Origin: Microvirga sesbaniae
Lineage (GTDB): Bacteria > Pseudomonadota > Alphaproteobacteria > Rhizobiales > Beijerinckiaceae
Assembly: GCF_025460805.1 (NCBI RefSeq)
Contig: NZ_JAMXFJ010000002.1
Location: 507,490-571,489, forward strand
Length of the DNA stretch: 64,000 nucleotides
Direction: 5' to 3'
Positions 1 to 8,677 of the stretch are shown here, piece by piece. Position numbers and translations under genes: made by a program. The notes under the pieces are model-generated. The model searched no databases and had not been told where the DNA came from. It was given only the letters and a program-made list of their open reading frames with translations. Positions within the stretch are counted from its first letter, which is position 1. Every line of letters starts with the position of its first letter.

Positions 1-912
1 CAGGATCGGCTCCTCGGCGAGGCGCCAGAGCAGGGTGAGCTGGTCCTCGGTCAGGGCGGTGCCGAGCGGCGCGACCGCATGGGGGAATCCCGCCACGGTG
101 AGCGAGATCACGTCCACGTAGCCCTCCACGGCGATCACGGTGCCGCGGTCATGGGCGGCCGGGCGGGCGAGATGGTAGTTGTAGAGGAGCCGGCCCTTGT
201 TGAAGAGCGGCGTGTCGGGGGAATTGAGGTACTTGGCCGGCACATCGGCGCTCATGGCCCGGCCGCCGAAAGCGATGACCCGGCCGCGCATGTCGCAGAT
301 CGGGAACATGACCCGGTCGCGGAACCGGTCGGCCGGGATCTTACCCTCCTCGCCCGCATGGACGAGCCCCGCCTCCACCATCATCTCGACGGGCACCCCC
401 TTGCCGGCGAGGTGATCGCGCAGGGCATAGCGTTCGGACGGCGCGTAGCCGATGCGGAAGCGGGCCTGGGCCTCCCGTCCCAGGGCCCGGCCGGCAAGAT
501 AGTCCCGCGCCTTGGCGCCGGAGCGCTCCTGGAGCGAGGACTCGAAGAACTCGGCCGCCAGCTCCATGACGTCGTGGAGGTTCTTGCGCTTGACCTCCTC
601 CTGCCGGTCCTCGCGGGAGAGCTTGGGCAGGGGCACCCCGGCCTCCCCGGCCAGCCGTTCCACGGCCTCGGGGAAGGACAGTCCCTCGGTCTCCATGAGA
701 AAGGTGAAGATGTCCCCGTGCTTGCCGGACGAGAAGCAATGGTAGAACTGCTTCTGATCGTTCACGTAGAAGCTCGGCGTCTTCTCGGCATTGAAGGGCG
801 ACAGACCCTTCCACTCCCGCCCGGCCTTCTTCAGGCGCACGCGCTTGCCCACGACCGCCGAGGTCGGCAGCCGGGCGCGGATCTCTTCCAGGACTTGGGG
901 CGGGTAGCGCAC
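1..912 (-). CDS. dnaG: DNA primase DnaG, 5' part (C-terminus outside window)
   Basis: Primase that makes RNA primers at the replication fork. The visible 304 residues hold the N-terminal zinc-ribbon region (residues ~35-65), the RNA polymerase core and the start of the TOPRIM domain (VEGYVDV). I chose the GTG at 912 because the protein then begins MRYPPQVLEEIRARLP, like other alphaproteobacterial DnaG, with GGAGA about 10 bases upstream. The usual zinc ligands are mostly missing: the CPFH position reads SPFN and the CxxC position reads CFSSG. The gene runs off the left edge, so the TOPRIM remainder and the helicase-binding domain are not visible. Confidence 0.95.
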   Translation of the reverse strand, partial: MRYPPQVLEEIRARLPTSAVVGKRVRLKKAGREWKGLSPFNAEKTPSFYVNDQKQFYHCFSSGKHGDIFTFLMETEGLSFPEAVERLAGEAGVPLPKLSREDRQEEVKRKNLHDVMELAAEFFESSLQERSGAKARDYLAGRALGREAQARFRIGYAPSERYALRDHLAGKGVPVEMMVEAGLVHAGEEGKIPADRFRDRVMFPICDMRGRVIAFGGRAMSADVPAKYLNSPDTPLFNKGRLLYNYHLARPAAHDRGTVIAVEGYVDVISLTVAGFPHAVAPLGTALTEDQLTLLWRLAEEPIL

Positions 913-1134
913 GAGGCGGTTTTCTCCAAACCTGCTCCATAAACTAGAGCGGTGGCGGCGAAGTTAATAACCCGAAAGCCACGCTTGTCTGTGCCCGCAA
1001 TCCACAGGGCTGCCTTCGATGCCCCGTCGCGGAACCTGAGCCATGAGGAACCGGCGGAACCGAGGCGCGCGGCCGCGTTTGACACGATGGAAGCCTTGTC
1101 CTGGCAAAGGATCTGGCAGGTATCGGATGAATCC

Positions 1135-1470
1135 ATGCCGTTCACTCAGAGCCCCATCGTCGAATGGCCGAACGAATTTCGGCATCTTCTGACGGACATT
1201 CAGATCGCGACCTGCGAGGAAGGCAGGCGCACGGGCCACGTCGACATCGACATCGACCCGGAAACCCTGTTCCTCCTCAACGACTTCGAGGCGCGGGTCC
1301 GCCACCGCCGGGTCCGGCTCCGATCGGACGATGGCGGGTGCCTCGTGGGCGAGATGAACACCCTCGTGGGCCTCGGGGCGGCGGCCGATCCGCGTCATCA
1401 CGCCAGCCGGATCCGGATCAGCTTTCACGACCTCCTGGACGACGACTGCGTCGATCGCTTCCCGCATTGA
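1135..1470 (+). CDS. hypothetical protein, 111 aa
   Basis: I do not recognise this protein. It is acidic in the middle (DIDIDPETLFLLNDFEARV) and has no signal peptide or membrane segment. The reading frame is open further upstream (ATG at 1087, open from 952). I chose the ATG at 1135 because the downstream part looks more protein-like, but no convincing ribosome-binding site decides it. It is divergent from dnaG, with the intervening ~220 bases as the only promoter space. It could be spurious; the opposite strand is also open here. Confidence 0.45.
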   Translation: MPFTQSPIVEWPNEFRHLLTDIQIATCEEGRRTGHVDIDIDPETLFLLNDFEARVRHRRVRLRSDDGGCLVGEMNTLVGLGAAADPRHHASRIRISFHDLLDDDCVDRFPH

Positions 1471-1554
1471 CGGGTTCATGCGAGCCTTGCGCCTGACGCC
1501 CTGACCCATCGTGCGGATCCGGCCAGGCGTTCCGCGGCTCCGGTCCAGGAGGCC

Positions 1555-1776
1555 TCATCGGCCGTCGAGAGCCCTGAGGATGTTTCGCCGGTGCGCCAGC
1601 CAGGCCTCGAGGGTCTCCTCGAAGGTCCGGAGCAGCCTCGCGGCCATGACCGTATCCTGACCGTTCCGGGCCATCGTCTCGACGCGTTTCGTCTGATCGG
1701 CCACCCGTCGCCTGCCCTCGACGATGTGCCGATCCGCCAGAACCAGGTGTTCCCGTTCCTGTTGCAGATTGGTCAT
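1555..1776 (-). CDS. small helical hypothetical protein, 73 aa
   Basis: A short charged protein, predicted all-helical (LADRHIVEGRRRVADQ ... AARLLRTFEETLEAWLAHRR). This pattern recalls a family of small unknown proteins common in Methylobacteriaceae and Bradyrhizobiaceae, with an ADRHI-E-R core, a G-DT turn and a closing HR motif. No catalytic residues, signal peptide or membrane segment are visible. The ATG at 1776 gives the whole conserved core. No function can be assigned. Confidence 0.7.
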   Translation of the reverse strand: MTNLQQEREHLVLADRHIVEGRRRVADQTKRVETMARNGQDTVMAARLLRTFEETLEAWLAHRRNILRALDGR

Positions 1777-2051
1777 GAGGCGCCTCCTCGACCCTGCAGG
1801 CGGGAGCACTCGTCTCTCTCGGCCACCAGCGCCTACGGGTTCGGATCGGCTGGTGATAGGTCGAGAATACACGTGCGCGGATGGCCCCGCCAGCCCATGT
1901 TCGAGGTCGGGATCACGGTCATCCGCGAGCCGAAGCACGCGCCGTGCGGCCTCGCGGCCGTGTTCGAGGACCTCCCTGGCAACCTGTCGGGCCTCGTTCC
2001 GTTCACGGACGGGCGATCCTGACGAGCGCGCCGTCTCAGGCCTGGGTGCGC
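1777..2051. other. intergenic region, no gene seen
   Basis: About 275 bases between two minus-strand genes. Open frames here are shadow frames with no recognisable product. It would carry the promoter of the 73-aa gene. Confidence 0.5.
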
Positions 2052-2480
2052 TCAGGCGCTGAGACGGCTCGCGCCTTTGCGCTTGGCCCGCTTCTCGCGC
2101 TCGGCCTTCGTCTTCTCCAGAGCCGCATGGCTCTGCTTGGCCATCTGCTCGCATTGCTCGTGGAGAGCCTCGAGCTCCCGATCGGTCAGCTTCTCGATCC
2201 CCATGAACGCGTCGTCCGCATTGGATGTCCGGATCAGCTCGTCGAGCTTGGTCTGGAGGGCGGCGCCGTCGCGGTTCTGCGTGTTCTGGATCAGGAAGAC
2301 CATCAGAAAGGTCACGATGGTGGTCCCCGTGTTGATCACGAGCTGCCAGTCCTCCGAGAAGCCGAAGAAGGGACCGGAGAACGCCCAGGCCAACACGATG
2401 AGGACGCAGATCAGGAAGGCCGTCGGGCTTCCCGCGACGCGGGCCGTGGCATTGGCGAACCTGGCGAAGACTTTGTCCAT
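2052..2480 (-). CDS. low-affinity iron permease family protein, 142 aa
   Basis: Small inner-membrane protein of the family named for fungal low-affinity iron permease (PF04120 type). The bacterial members have no proven transport function. It shows two hydrophobic segments (residues ~20-42 and ~48-64), the second followed by the family hallmark FLIQNTQNRD. A cytoplasmic helical segment with ALQTKLDELIR and a lysine/arginine-rich tail follow. Start ATG at 2480. It lies downstream of the LysE gene but is separated from it by a hairpin, so it is probably its own unit. Confidence 0.85.
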   Translation of the reverse strand: MDKVFARFANATARVAGSPTAFLICVLIVLAWAFSGPFFGFSEDWQLVINTGTTIVTFLMVFLIQNTQNRDGAALQTKLDELIRTSNADDAFMGIEKLTDRELEALHEQCEQMAKQSHAALEKTKAEREKRAKRKGASRLSA

Positions 2481-2536
2481 GGCGCGTCCGGCAAGGTTTG
2501 TAGAAGAACAACGGCCGCGCTGGCTTTTCGTTCGAT

Positions 2537-2556
2537 GACGGCGCCTGGGCGCCGTC
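2537..2556 (-). terminator. hairpin after the LysE gene
   Basis: Perfect 9-base inverted repeat (GACGGCGCC-TG-GGCGCCGTC) overlapping the stop codon of the LysE-family gene. It has no clear T tract, so terminator function is inferred from the stem and its place. Confidence 0.5.
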
Positions 2557-3178
2557 AGCGGCTGGCCGTCGTCAGCGCCGCCCCGATGCCCACGAAGGTC
2601 GCTCCGGCCAGGCGGTTGAACCATCGCCCGTGCCGGGTCAGCCAGGGGGCGATCCGCTGCGCCATCACGGCGAGAAGAAGCTCGTAGACGATCTCGACGA
2701 TCACGAACGTGCCGCCGAACAGGGCGAGCTGGACCGGGAAGGACACGCCCGGGACCATGAATTGCGGCAGGAACGCCGCGAAGAAGATCAGCGCCTTGGG
2801 GTTCGACACCGCCACGAGGAAACCCTGGTTGAACATCCAGAGCGGCCGCGCCCGGCGCGGCCCATCGTCCGGTCGCGCCACGTCGAGCACAGAGGCGGGC
2901 GAGCGCCCGATGCGCAGGCCGAGATAGACCAGATAGGCGGCGCCGATCCACTTGGCGATTGTGAAGGCCCGCTCCGATGCGGCGAGCAGCGCCCCCATGC
3001 CGGCGAGCGAGGCCGCGATCAGGACGAAGAACCCGAGCGCCCCGCCCAGCACCGTGCAGATTGTGGGCCGGAACCCGTAGCAGACGCCATGCGTCAGCGA
3101 CAGCAGGCCGTTCGGGCCGGGGGTCAGCGAGAGGCCGATCGCGGCCATCAGGTAGATCAGCCAGAGTTCAAGGGTCAT
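2555..3178 (-). CDS. LysE family amino-acid/metabolite exporter, 207 aa
   Basis: Inner-membrane exporter of the LysE/RhtB superfamily, which pumps out amino acids, homoserine lactone and similar molecules. The N-terminal signature GLSLTPGPNGLLSLTHGV in the first helix is diagnostic, and about six hydrophobic segments follow. The length is normal for the family. An upstream in-frame start exists (3208), but the ATG at 3178 gives the standard N-terminus MTLELWLIYLMAAIGLSLTPGPN. Substrate cannot be told from sequence. Confidence 0.9.
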   Translation of the reverse strand: MTLELWLIYLMAAIGLSLTPGPNGLLSLTHGVCYGFRPTICTVLGGALGFFVLIAASLAGMGALLAASERAFTIAKWIGAAYLVYLGLRIGRSPASVLDVARPDDGPRRARPLWMFNQGFLVAVSNPKALIFFAAFLPQFMVPGVSFPVQLALFGGTFVIVEIVYELLLAVMAQRIAPWLTRHGRWFNRLAGATFVGIGAALTTASR

Positions 3179-3350
3179 GGGGCACCGACGCTCGTTCGTG
3201 CGGCGCATCGCCGGATGCGGCCGCCGGGACCATGCTTAGCACGACGGACCGTCCAGGCCCGAGCAGAATGTTGCTTCGGGCCGACACCGCCCGTCATGGC
3301 CGGCTATCGCCCGGCCGTTCCGTCACTCTCCGCCCGTTCTCTCCCCCTCT

Positions 3351-3447
3351 CACGTCATCACCGGCCTTGTGCCGGTGATCCCGATCGGAAGGGCGCGGCG
3401 TTTCACCTTATCGGGATGGCCGGCACAGGGCCGGCCATGACGTGGAG
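3351..3447. repeat. family-1 (REP-like) inverted pair
   Basis: Two facing palindromes: GTCATCACCGGCCTTGTGCC..., a GGAAGGGCGCGGCG spacer, then a reverse-complement copy ending GGCCGGCCATGACGTGG. This is the first of about fifteen copies in the window. Confidence 0.85.
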
Positions 3448-3568
3448 GATATCGCTCTTCCTTGGCTCGCAGCCCCACGGCTGCGGGCCCACAGGTGCTG
3501 GCTCTTTGACATCGACACAGACCAGCACCCTCCCGTTGCAGCGTGACGCTGCCTGCCCGAACACCCGC

Positions 3569-3765
3569 CACGTCATGGCCGGGCCTGTCCCGGCCCTCCC
3601 GATCCGAAAGGCGCGGCGTTTCAAGCCATCGGGATCACCGGGACAAGCCCGGTGATGACGTGGAGAAGGTGGTCAGGGCCAGGGCCGACACCCTCCCACG
3701 TCATGGCCGGCCTTGTGCCGGCCATCCCGATCGGAAAAGCGCCGCGCCCCGCCATCCCGAGACGG
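3569..3765. repeat. family-1 inverted pair plus a half copy
   Basis: A full pair (about 3569-3665) followed by a further left half (about 3697-3765: CACGTCATGGCCGGCC..., then the GGAAAAGCG spacer) that abuts the yqeY stop. Confidence 0.85.
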
Positions 3766-3779
3766 CCGAGGGCAGCGCC

Positions 3780-4238
3780 TCACCCCTTCGGCAGCATGTC
3801 CTTCACGAGACCGCTCGCCTTGGCGAAGTCCATGCGGCCGGCGTATTTGGCGCGAAGGGCCGCCACGACCTTGCCCATGTCCTTCATGGAGGCGGCGCCG
3901 GTCTCGGCGATGGCGGCCTCGATGGCGCCCCGGGTCTCGGCCTCGTCCATCTGCCGGGGCAGATAGGACGAGATCACCGCGACCTCGTTCTTTTCCTGGT
4001 CGGCGAGCTCGGTGCGGCCGCCCTGCTCGTACATGGCGATCGATTCCTGGCGCTGCTTCACCATCTTCTGCAGGAGGGCCAGGATCTCCTCGTCGGACAG
4101 GGGGTCCTTGCCGTTGCCGCGAGCCTCGATGTCCTTGTCCTTGAGGGCCGCCTGGATCAGCCGGATGGCGCCGAGCCGGCCCTTGTCGCCGGCCTTCATG
4201 GCTTCCTTCATCTCGGCGGTGAATCGTTCGCGCAGCAT
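3780..4238 (-). CDS. GatB/YqeY domain-containing protein, 152 aa
   Basis: Small cytoplasmic helical protein of the YqeY family, related to the tail domain of the GatB subunit of the tRNA-dependent amidotransferase and thought to touch tRNA; its exact role is unknown. Hallmarks are MKAGDKGRLGAIRLIQAALKD near the N-terminus, the KQRQESI helix, EISxYLP-type AVISSYLPRQM, and the closing DMGKVVAALRAKYAGRMDFAKASGLVKDML. The length is typical (~150). It is divergent from carA; the ~135 bases between them hold both promoters. Confidence 0.93.
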   Translation of the reverse strand: MLRERFTAEMKEAMKAGDKGRLGAIRLIQAALKDKDIEARGNGKDPLSDEEILALLQKMVKQRQESIAMYEQGGRTELADQEKNEVAVISSYLPRQMDEAETRGAIEAAIAETGAASMKDMGKVVAALRAKYAGRMDFAKASGLVKDMLPKG

Positions 4239-4374
4239 GGAGTTCTCCTTGGTTATAAATCGCTTGAGCGTTGACGGAACGCGAACGGCCCCTTAAGTCT
4301 CGGGGGTAGTTCAAGGGCGGCCCGGGTACGGCCTGCTCAAGCACGGCCTGTTGGCCCCGGACTTACAAGAGATC

Positions 4375-5592
<1,218 letters not shown>

Positions 5593-5713
5593 CGCGATCG
5601 TGAAGGCTGGCGCCGCGACAAACGCGTCGGTTGCGCCAGCCGCCCAAATCACGGTAACGGATCATTAACCATAACGACAAAATGATTCCGGGCCTTGTTT
5701 TGGGGGTGTTTCC

Positions 5714-6088
5714 ATGGATTTCGATGACGATTCCGGCGAATTCAGCCGGCTGCACAACCTCTTCACGTTCCACCTCGGCATCGCCGTCACGCTCGCCTGG
5801 CTGACGTCGCTCTACGCTGCGCTCTACGCGCCCTGGGTGCGCAACATCCGTCCGCTGATCGATCCCGCCAACGTGGGCCCGGTCGAAAGCACCTGGTCGT
5901 ATCTGTTCATTTTCCCCGTGGTGCTCACGACCGCCTGGCTGATCTCGATCTTCGGCCACAACCTCTTCGCCCAGTTCCGCATCTTCAAGAACCAGATCGT
6001 CGAGTTCGCCATCGCGGCCGCCGTCGCCTTCGGGATGTTCTACCTGTCCATCGACCGCGCCGTCGCGGCCATGCTCATCGGCATGTGA
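5714..6088 (+). CDS. small membrane protein, 124 aa, unknown
   Basis: I do not recognise a named family. Three to four hydrophobic segments are visible (residues ~22-42, ~60-80 and ~95-120), with an acidic N-terminus (MDFDDDSGEF). The ATG at 5714 follows a plausible leader after carA and leaves the full first helix. It is an inner-membrane protein by inference. Confidence 0.7.
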   Translation: MDFDDDSGEFSRLHNLFTFHLGIAVTLAWLTSLYAALYAPWVRNIRPLIDPANVGPVESTWSYLFIFPVVLTTAWLISIFGHNLFAQFRIFKNQIVEFAIAAAVAFGMFYLSIDRAVAAMLIGM

Positions 6089-6169
6089 GACCCGACGGGG
6101 TTTTGCACGGCCTCGCTCGATCTTTCGCCTGAACCGCGCGTTCCCTCCCGGATTTGAAGGGAGAGAAGC

Positions 6170-6718
6170 ATGGCTCAGGCGAAAGGCTACGGCGATCCGC
6201 AGGGTTACAACACGCCGCTCGGCACGGAGACCTACGTGTTCCGCAGCAACGGCATCGTCCCGAACTCGTCCCTGCCGCTGATCGTCCGGCGCGGGGCGAT
6301 TTCCCCCTCCGAACACGACGCCGTCAGGACCTTCAAGACGACCTTCGCCAAGAACGGCTGGACCAACGCCTGGCTCGACGGCATCCACGATTACCACCAC
6401 TACCACCCGAACACCCACGAGGTGCTGGGGATCGTGTCCGGCTCGGCCCAGGTCCGCTTCGGCGGCGAGGACGGCGATCTCGTGGTCGTCAGCGCCGGCG
6501 ACGTGGTGGTCATCCCGGCGGGCGTCGCCCATGCCCGCATCAACGCCAGCGACGACTTTTCCGTCGTCGGCGCCTATCCGGGCGGCGTCGATTACGACAC
6601 CGTCCGGGACGATCCCCAGGCCCTCGCGGCGTCTCAGCAGCGCATCGCCCAGGTGCCCCTGCCGGATTCCGACCCGGTCGACGGCTCCGACGGACCGCTC
6701 GTGAAGCTGTGGACCTGA
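6170..6718 (+). CDS. cupin domain-containing protein, 182 aa
   Basis: Single-domain cupin. The metal-binding motif 1 is HDYHHYHPNTHEVLGIVSGSAQVRFGG (residues ~70-95) and motif 2 is VIPAGVAHARI (about residues 118-130). Such proteins hold Fe, Mn or Zn and act as oxygenases, isomerases or sensors; the substrate cannot be inferred. A purine-rich site (AAGGGAGAG) precedes the ATG at 6170. A GC-rich hairpin follows the gene. It resembles the YjlB-like uncharacterised cupins. Confidence 0.85.
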   Translation: MAQAKGYGDPQGYNTPLGTETYVFRSNGIVPNSSLPLIVRRGAISPSEHDAVRTFKTTFAKNGWTNAWLDGIHDYHHYHPNTHEVLGIVSGSAQVRFGGEDGDLVVVSAGDVVVIPAGVAHARINASDDFSVVGAYPGGVDYDTVRDDPQALAASQQRIAQVPLPDSDPVDGSDGPLVKLWT

Positions 6719-6726
6719 ACGCGATA

Positions 6727-6754
6727 AGGCCCCCTGCCCCGGAAGGCAGGAGGC
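6727..6754 (+). terminator. hairpin downstream of the cupin gene
   Basis: Stem made of GGCC/GGCC and CCTGCC/GGCAGG around CCGGAA, a few bases after the stop. There is no strong T tract. Confidence 0.45.
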
Positions 6755-6786
6755 CCTTGCCCCTACGGCTTATCGTTATGATCTAG

Positions 6787-6899
6787 AGCATCGGACGGAA
6801 AAGTGGATCCGGTTTTCCGTTCCGACCGATGCTCTCACTCAAGAAGAAAGCATCGGATGGATCCCAAAAGTGCAACTCCACTTTTGGGTCCGATGCTTT
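6787..6899. repeat. family-2 repeat, two hairpin units
   Basis: Two units of the AGCATCGGAC...AAAAGTGG...CCACTTTT...GTCCGATGCT hairpin (6787-6834 and 6848-6899), joined by CTCAAGAAGAAA. It lies between the convergent cupin and ohr genes, where it may end transcription. Confidence 0.85.
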
Positions 6900-7317
6900 A
6901 GACCGACAGCGTGACCTGCACGTTGCCGCGGATCGCGTGCGAATACGGGCAGACCCCATCGGCTTTGTGCACTAGGTCGGTCGCCTGCTCCCGGGTCAGA
7001 CCGGGAAGGTTGGCCTTCAGTTCGACCACCAGCCCGAAGCCTGCCCCGTCGTCACGCTTGCCGATCCCGACCTTGGCCTCGATCGACGCGTCGGCCGGAA
7101 GCGCGACCTTGTCCTGCGCGGCGACGAATTTCAGCGCGCCGAGGAAGCAGGCCGAGTAGCCGGCCGCGAAAAGCTGCTCCGGGTTGGTCCCCTCGCCGCC
7201 CCCGCCGCCGAGTTCCTTCGGGGTGGAGAGGCGAACCTCCAGCCGTCCGTCGTCGGATGCGGCAACGCCTTCGCGGCCGCCGCGGGCTGAGGCATGGGCA
7301 GTGTAGAGAGGGGTCAT
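6898..7317 (-). CDS. ohr: organic hydroperoxide resistance protein Ohr, 139 aa
   Basis: Thiol peroxidase of the Ohr/OsmC family that reduces organic (lipid) hydroperoxides in the cytoplasm using lipoyl thiols. The two redox cysteines are present: Cys57 in [10 protein letters not shown] and Cys123 in [13 protein letters not shown], along with the active-site Glu in NPEQLF. I chose the ATG at 7317 ([11 protein letters not shown]); upstream in-frame sequence lacks homology. It is divergent from the ohrR regulator, whose probable operators lie between them. Confidence 0.95.
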   Translation of the reverse strand: MTPLYTAHASARGGREGVAASDDGRLEVRLSTPKELGGGGGEGTNPEQLFAAGYSACFLGALKFVAAQDKVALPADASIEAKVGIGKRDDGAGFGLVVELKANLPGLTREQATDLVHKADGVCPYSHAIRGNVQVTLSV

Positions 7318-7361
7318 CGGAAAGCTCCTTGAGGCGTCGGGCCGGACAGCCCGACCGATCA

Positions 7362-7430
7362 ACTGTGCGCTCACAATCTAATCGCGCACAATCTAAATCC
7401 ACCTATACGGCCGAAATGAATTGTGCGCAA
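7362..7430. promoter_or_regulatory. probable OhrR operator region (inverted half-sites)
   Basis: Between ohr and ohrR, GCGCACAAT (7384-7392) and its exact reverse complement ATTGTGCGC (7420-7428) face each other across 27 bases. A related CTGTGCGCTCACAATC lies at 7363-7378. OhrR proteins bind such AT-flanked inverted repeats and leave on cysteine oxidation; which copies are used here is inference. Confidence 0.6.
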
Positions 7431-7468
7431 CCTATTTTTTTCATAGGATGCCCGAAACGGAGGCGACG

Positions 7469-7930
7469 ATGACGAAGAAGCCCGAAATGCTGGCGCTCGA
7501 CAATCAGCTGTGCTTCGCCTTCTATTCCGTCTCGCATGCCTTCAGCCGCGCCTACCGGCCGTTCCTCGACCCGCTCGGGCTGACCTATCCGCAATACGTG
7601 GTCCTCCTGGTCCTGTGGGAGCAGGATGATCTCACCGTCAAGGAGATCGGCGACCGGCTGTTCCTCGATTCCGGCACCCTGACGCCCCTGCTGAAGCGTC
7701 TCGAAGCCGCCGGCCACATCCGCCGCACGCGCGACAGGAAGGACGAGCGGCAGGTCAGGGTCCTTCTGACCGAGACGGGCCGCACCATGCGGGACAAAGC
7801 GGAAGAGATCCCCAGGCAGGTCGGCTGCGTGCTCGGCTTATCCTTCGATGAGGTCCGCGCCTTCACCCAGGAGGTTGCGAAACTGCGCGGCAGGCTTCAT
7901 GACTCGGCGGCAGTTTCGGCGAAGTCCTGA
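7469..7930 (+). CDS. ohrR: MarR-family peroxide sensor OhrR, 153 aa
   Basis: Repressor of ohr. It has the winged helix-turn-helix ([40 protein letters not shown]) and the hallmark N-terminal sensing cysteine in NQLCFAFYS (Cys15 with this start). Oxidation of this residue by organic peroxide releases DNA. I chose the ATG at 7469 because GGAGG lies about 6 bases before it. Its divergent placement to ohr is the classic arrangement and supports the call. Confidence 0.93.
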   Translation: MTKKPEMLALDNQLCFAFYSVSHAFSRAYRPFLDPLGLTYPQYVVLLVLWEQDDLTVKEIGDRLFLDSGTLTPLLKRLEAAGHIRRTRDRKDERQVRVLLTETGRTMRDKAEEIPRQVGCVLGLSFDEVRAFTQEVAKLRGRLHDSAAVSAKS

Positions 7931-7942
7931 GCCGACGGGGAG

Positions 7943-8677
7943 ATGGCTGTCTTGATGAACTGGCGCGACTACTGGAACCAGGACACGCCGATCTATGCGA
8001 GCGAGCGGCACAAGCTCCTGCATTACCGCCTGATCGCCAACGACATCATCGGCCTCATCCCGTCCTCTGACGCCATCGCGCTCGACTACGGCTGCGGCGA
8101 GGCGCTGTTCGCCGACAAGGTCGCGGCCCGATGCGGACGCCTTTATCTCAGCGATGCCGCACCGCTCGTCCGGGAGCGCCTGAACGGGCGCTTTCGCGAC
8201 AACGGGCGGATCACCGTTCTGTCGACGGACGACGTGGCCGATCTTCCGGACGCTTCGCTCGACCTGATCGTGGTGAATTCGCTCGTTCAGTATCTCTCCC
8301 TCGACGAGTTCCGGAGCCTCCTGAGGCTCCTGCACAGGAAGCTGAGATCCGACGGCAGGCTGGTTCTGGGCGATGTCATCCCGCCCGACATCAGCCCGCT
8401 GACCGATGCGAAAGCGCTCCTCGCCTTCGCGTGGCGGGGCGGTTTCCTGCGGTCGGCGGTGGCGAGCCTCACCCGCACTGCCTTCTCGGAATACCGCACG
8501 ATCCGTGAGGAGGTCGGCTTGGCGCAGTACAGCGACGAGGAGATCATCGATCTCCTGGAGGACGCAGAATTCTCAGCCGAGCGTGCTGCGCGGAACCTCG
8601 GGCACAACCAGGCGCGCATGACCTATCTGGCAAGGCCTGTTCAGGCGCGCGAGACGGACGATCCCGCCGAGCGCTGA
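7943..8677 (+). CDS. class I SAM-dependent methyltransferase, 244 aa
   Basis: Soluble Rossmann-fold methyltransferase. Motif I is IALDYGCGEALFADKVA (residues ~46-62), the acidic strand-2 end is LYLSDAAP, and the post-I motif is ASLDLIVVNSLVQYLS. The substrate is unknown. It starts just 12 bases after ohrR, so it may be co-transcribed with it; the alternative start ATG at 7955 (MNWRDYW) is equally plausible. Its 3' end overlaps the convergent MFS gene by 37 bases. Confidence 0.87.
   Translation: MAVLMNWRDYWNQDTPIYASERHKLLHYRLIANDIIGLIPSSDAIALDYGCGEALFADKVAARCGRLYLSDAAPLVRERLNGRFRDNGRITVLSTDDVADLPDASLDLIVVNSLVQYLSLDEFRSLLRLLHRKLRSDGRLVLGDVIPPDISPLTDAKALLAFAWRGGFLRSAVASLTRTAFSEYRTIREEVGLAQYSDEEIIDLLEDAEFSAERAARNLGHNQARMTYLARPVQARETDDPAER

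Larger units (their letters stand above)
3179..3779. other. 600-base intergenic region built of family-1 repeats
   Basis: No credible gene. Short open frames on both strands come from translating the palindromic repeats at 3351-3447 and 3569-3765 (they give GLVPAIPI/MAGPVPA-type peptides). A degenerate half copy is near 3291-3320. Confidence 0.7.

Noticed and set aside
3350-3624. Short open frames in the repeat cluster near 3.4-3.6 kb
   Set aside because: They translate only the palindromic repeats and recur as near-identical peptides at other repeat copies.
4258-4290. GGAAC near 4266 upstream of carA as an EcfG promoter
   Set aside because: The bases 16-17 further on read GTCT/TCTC, not CGTT-like.
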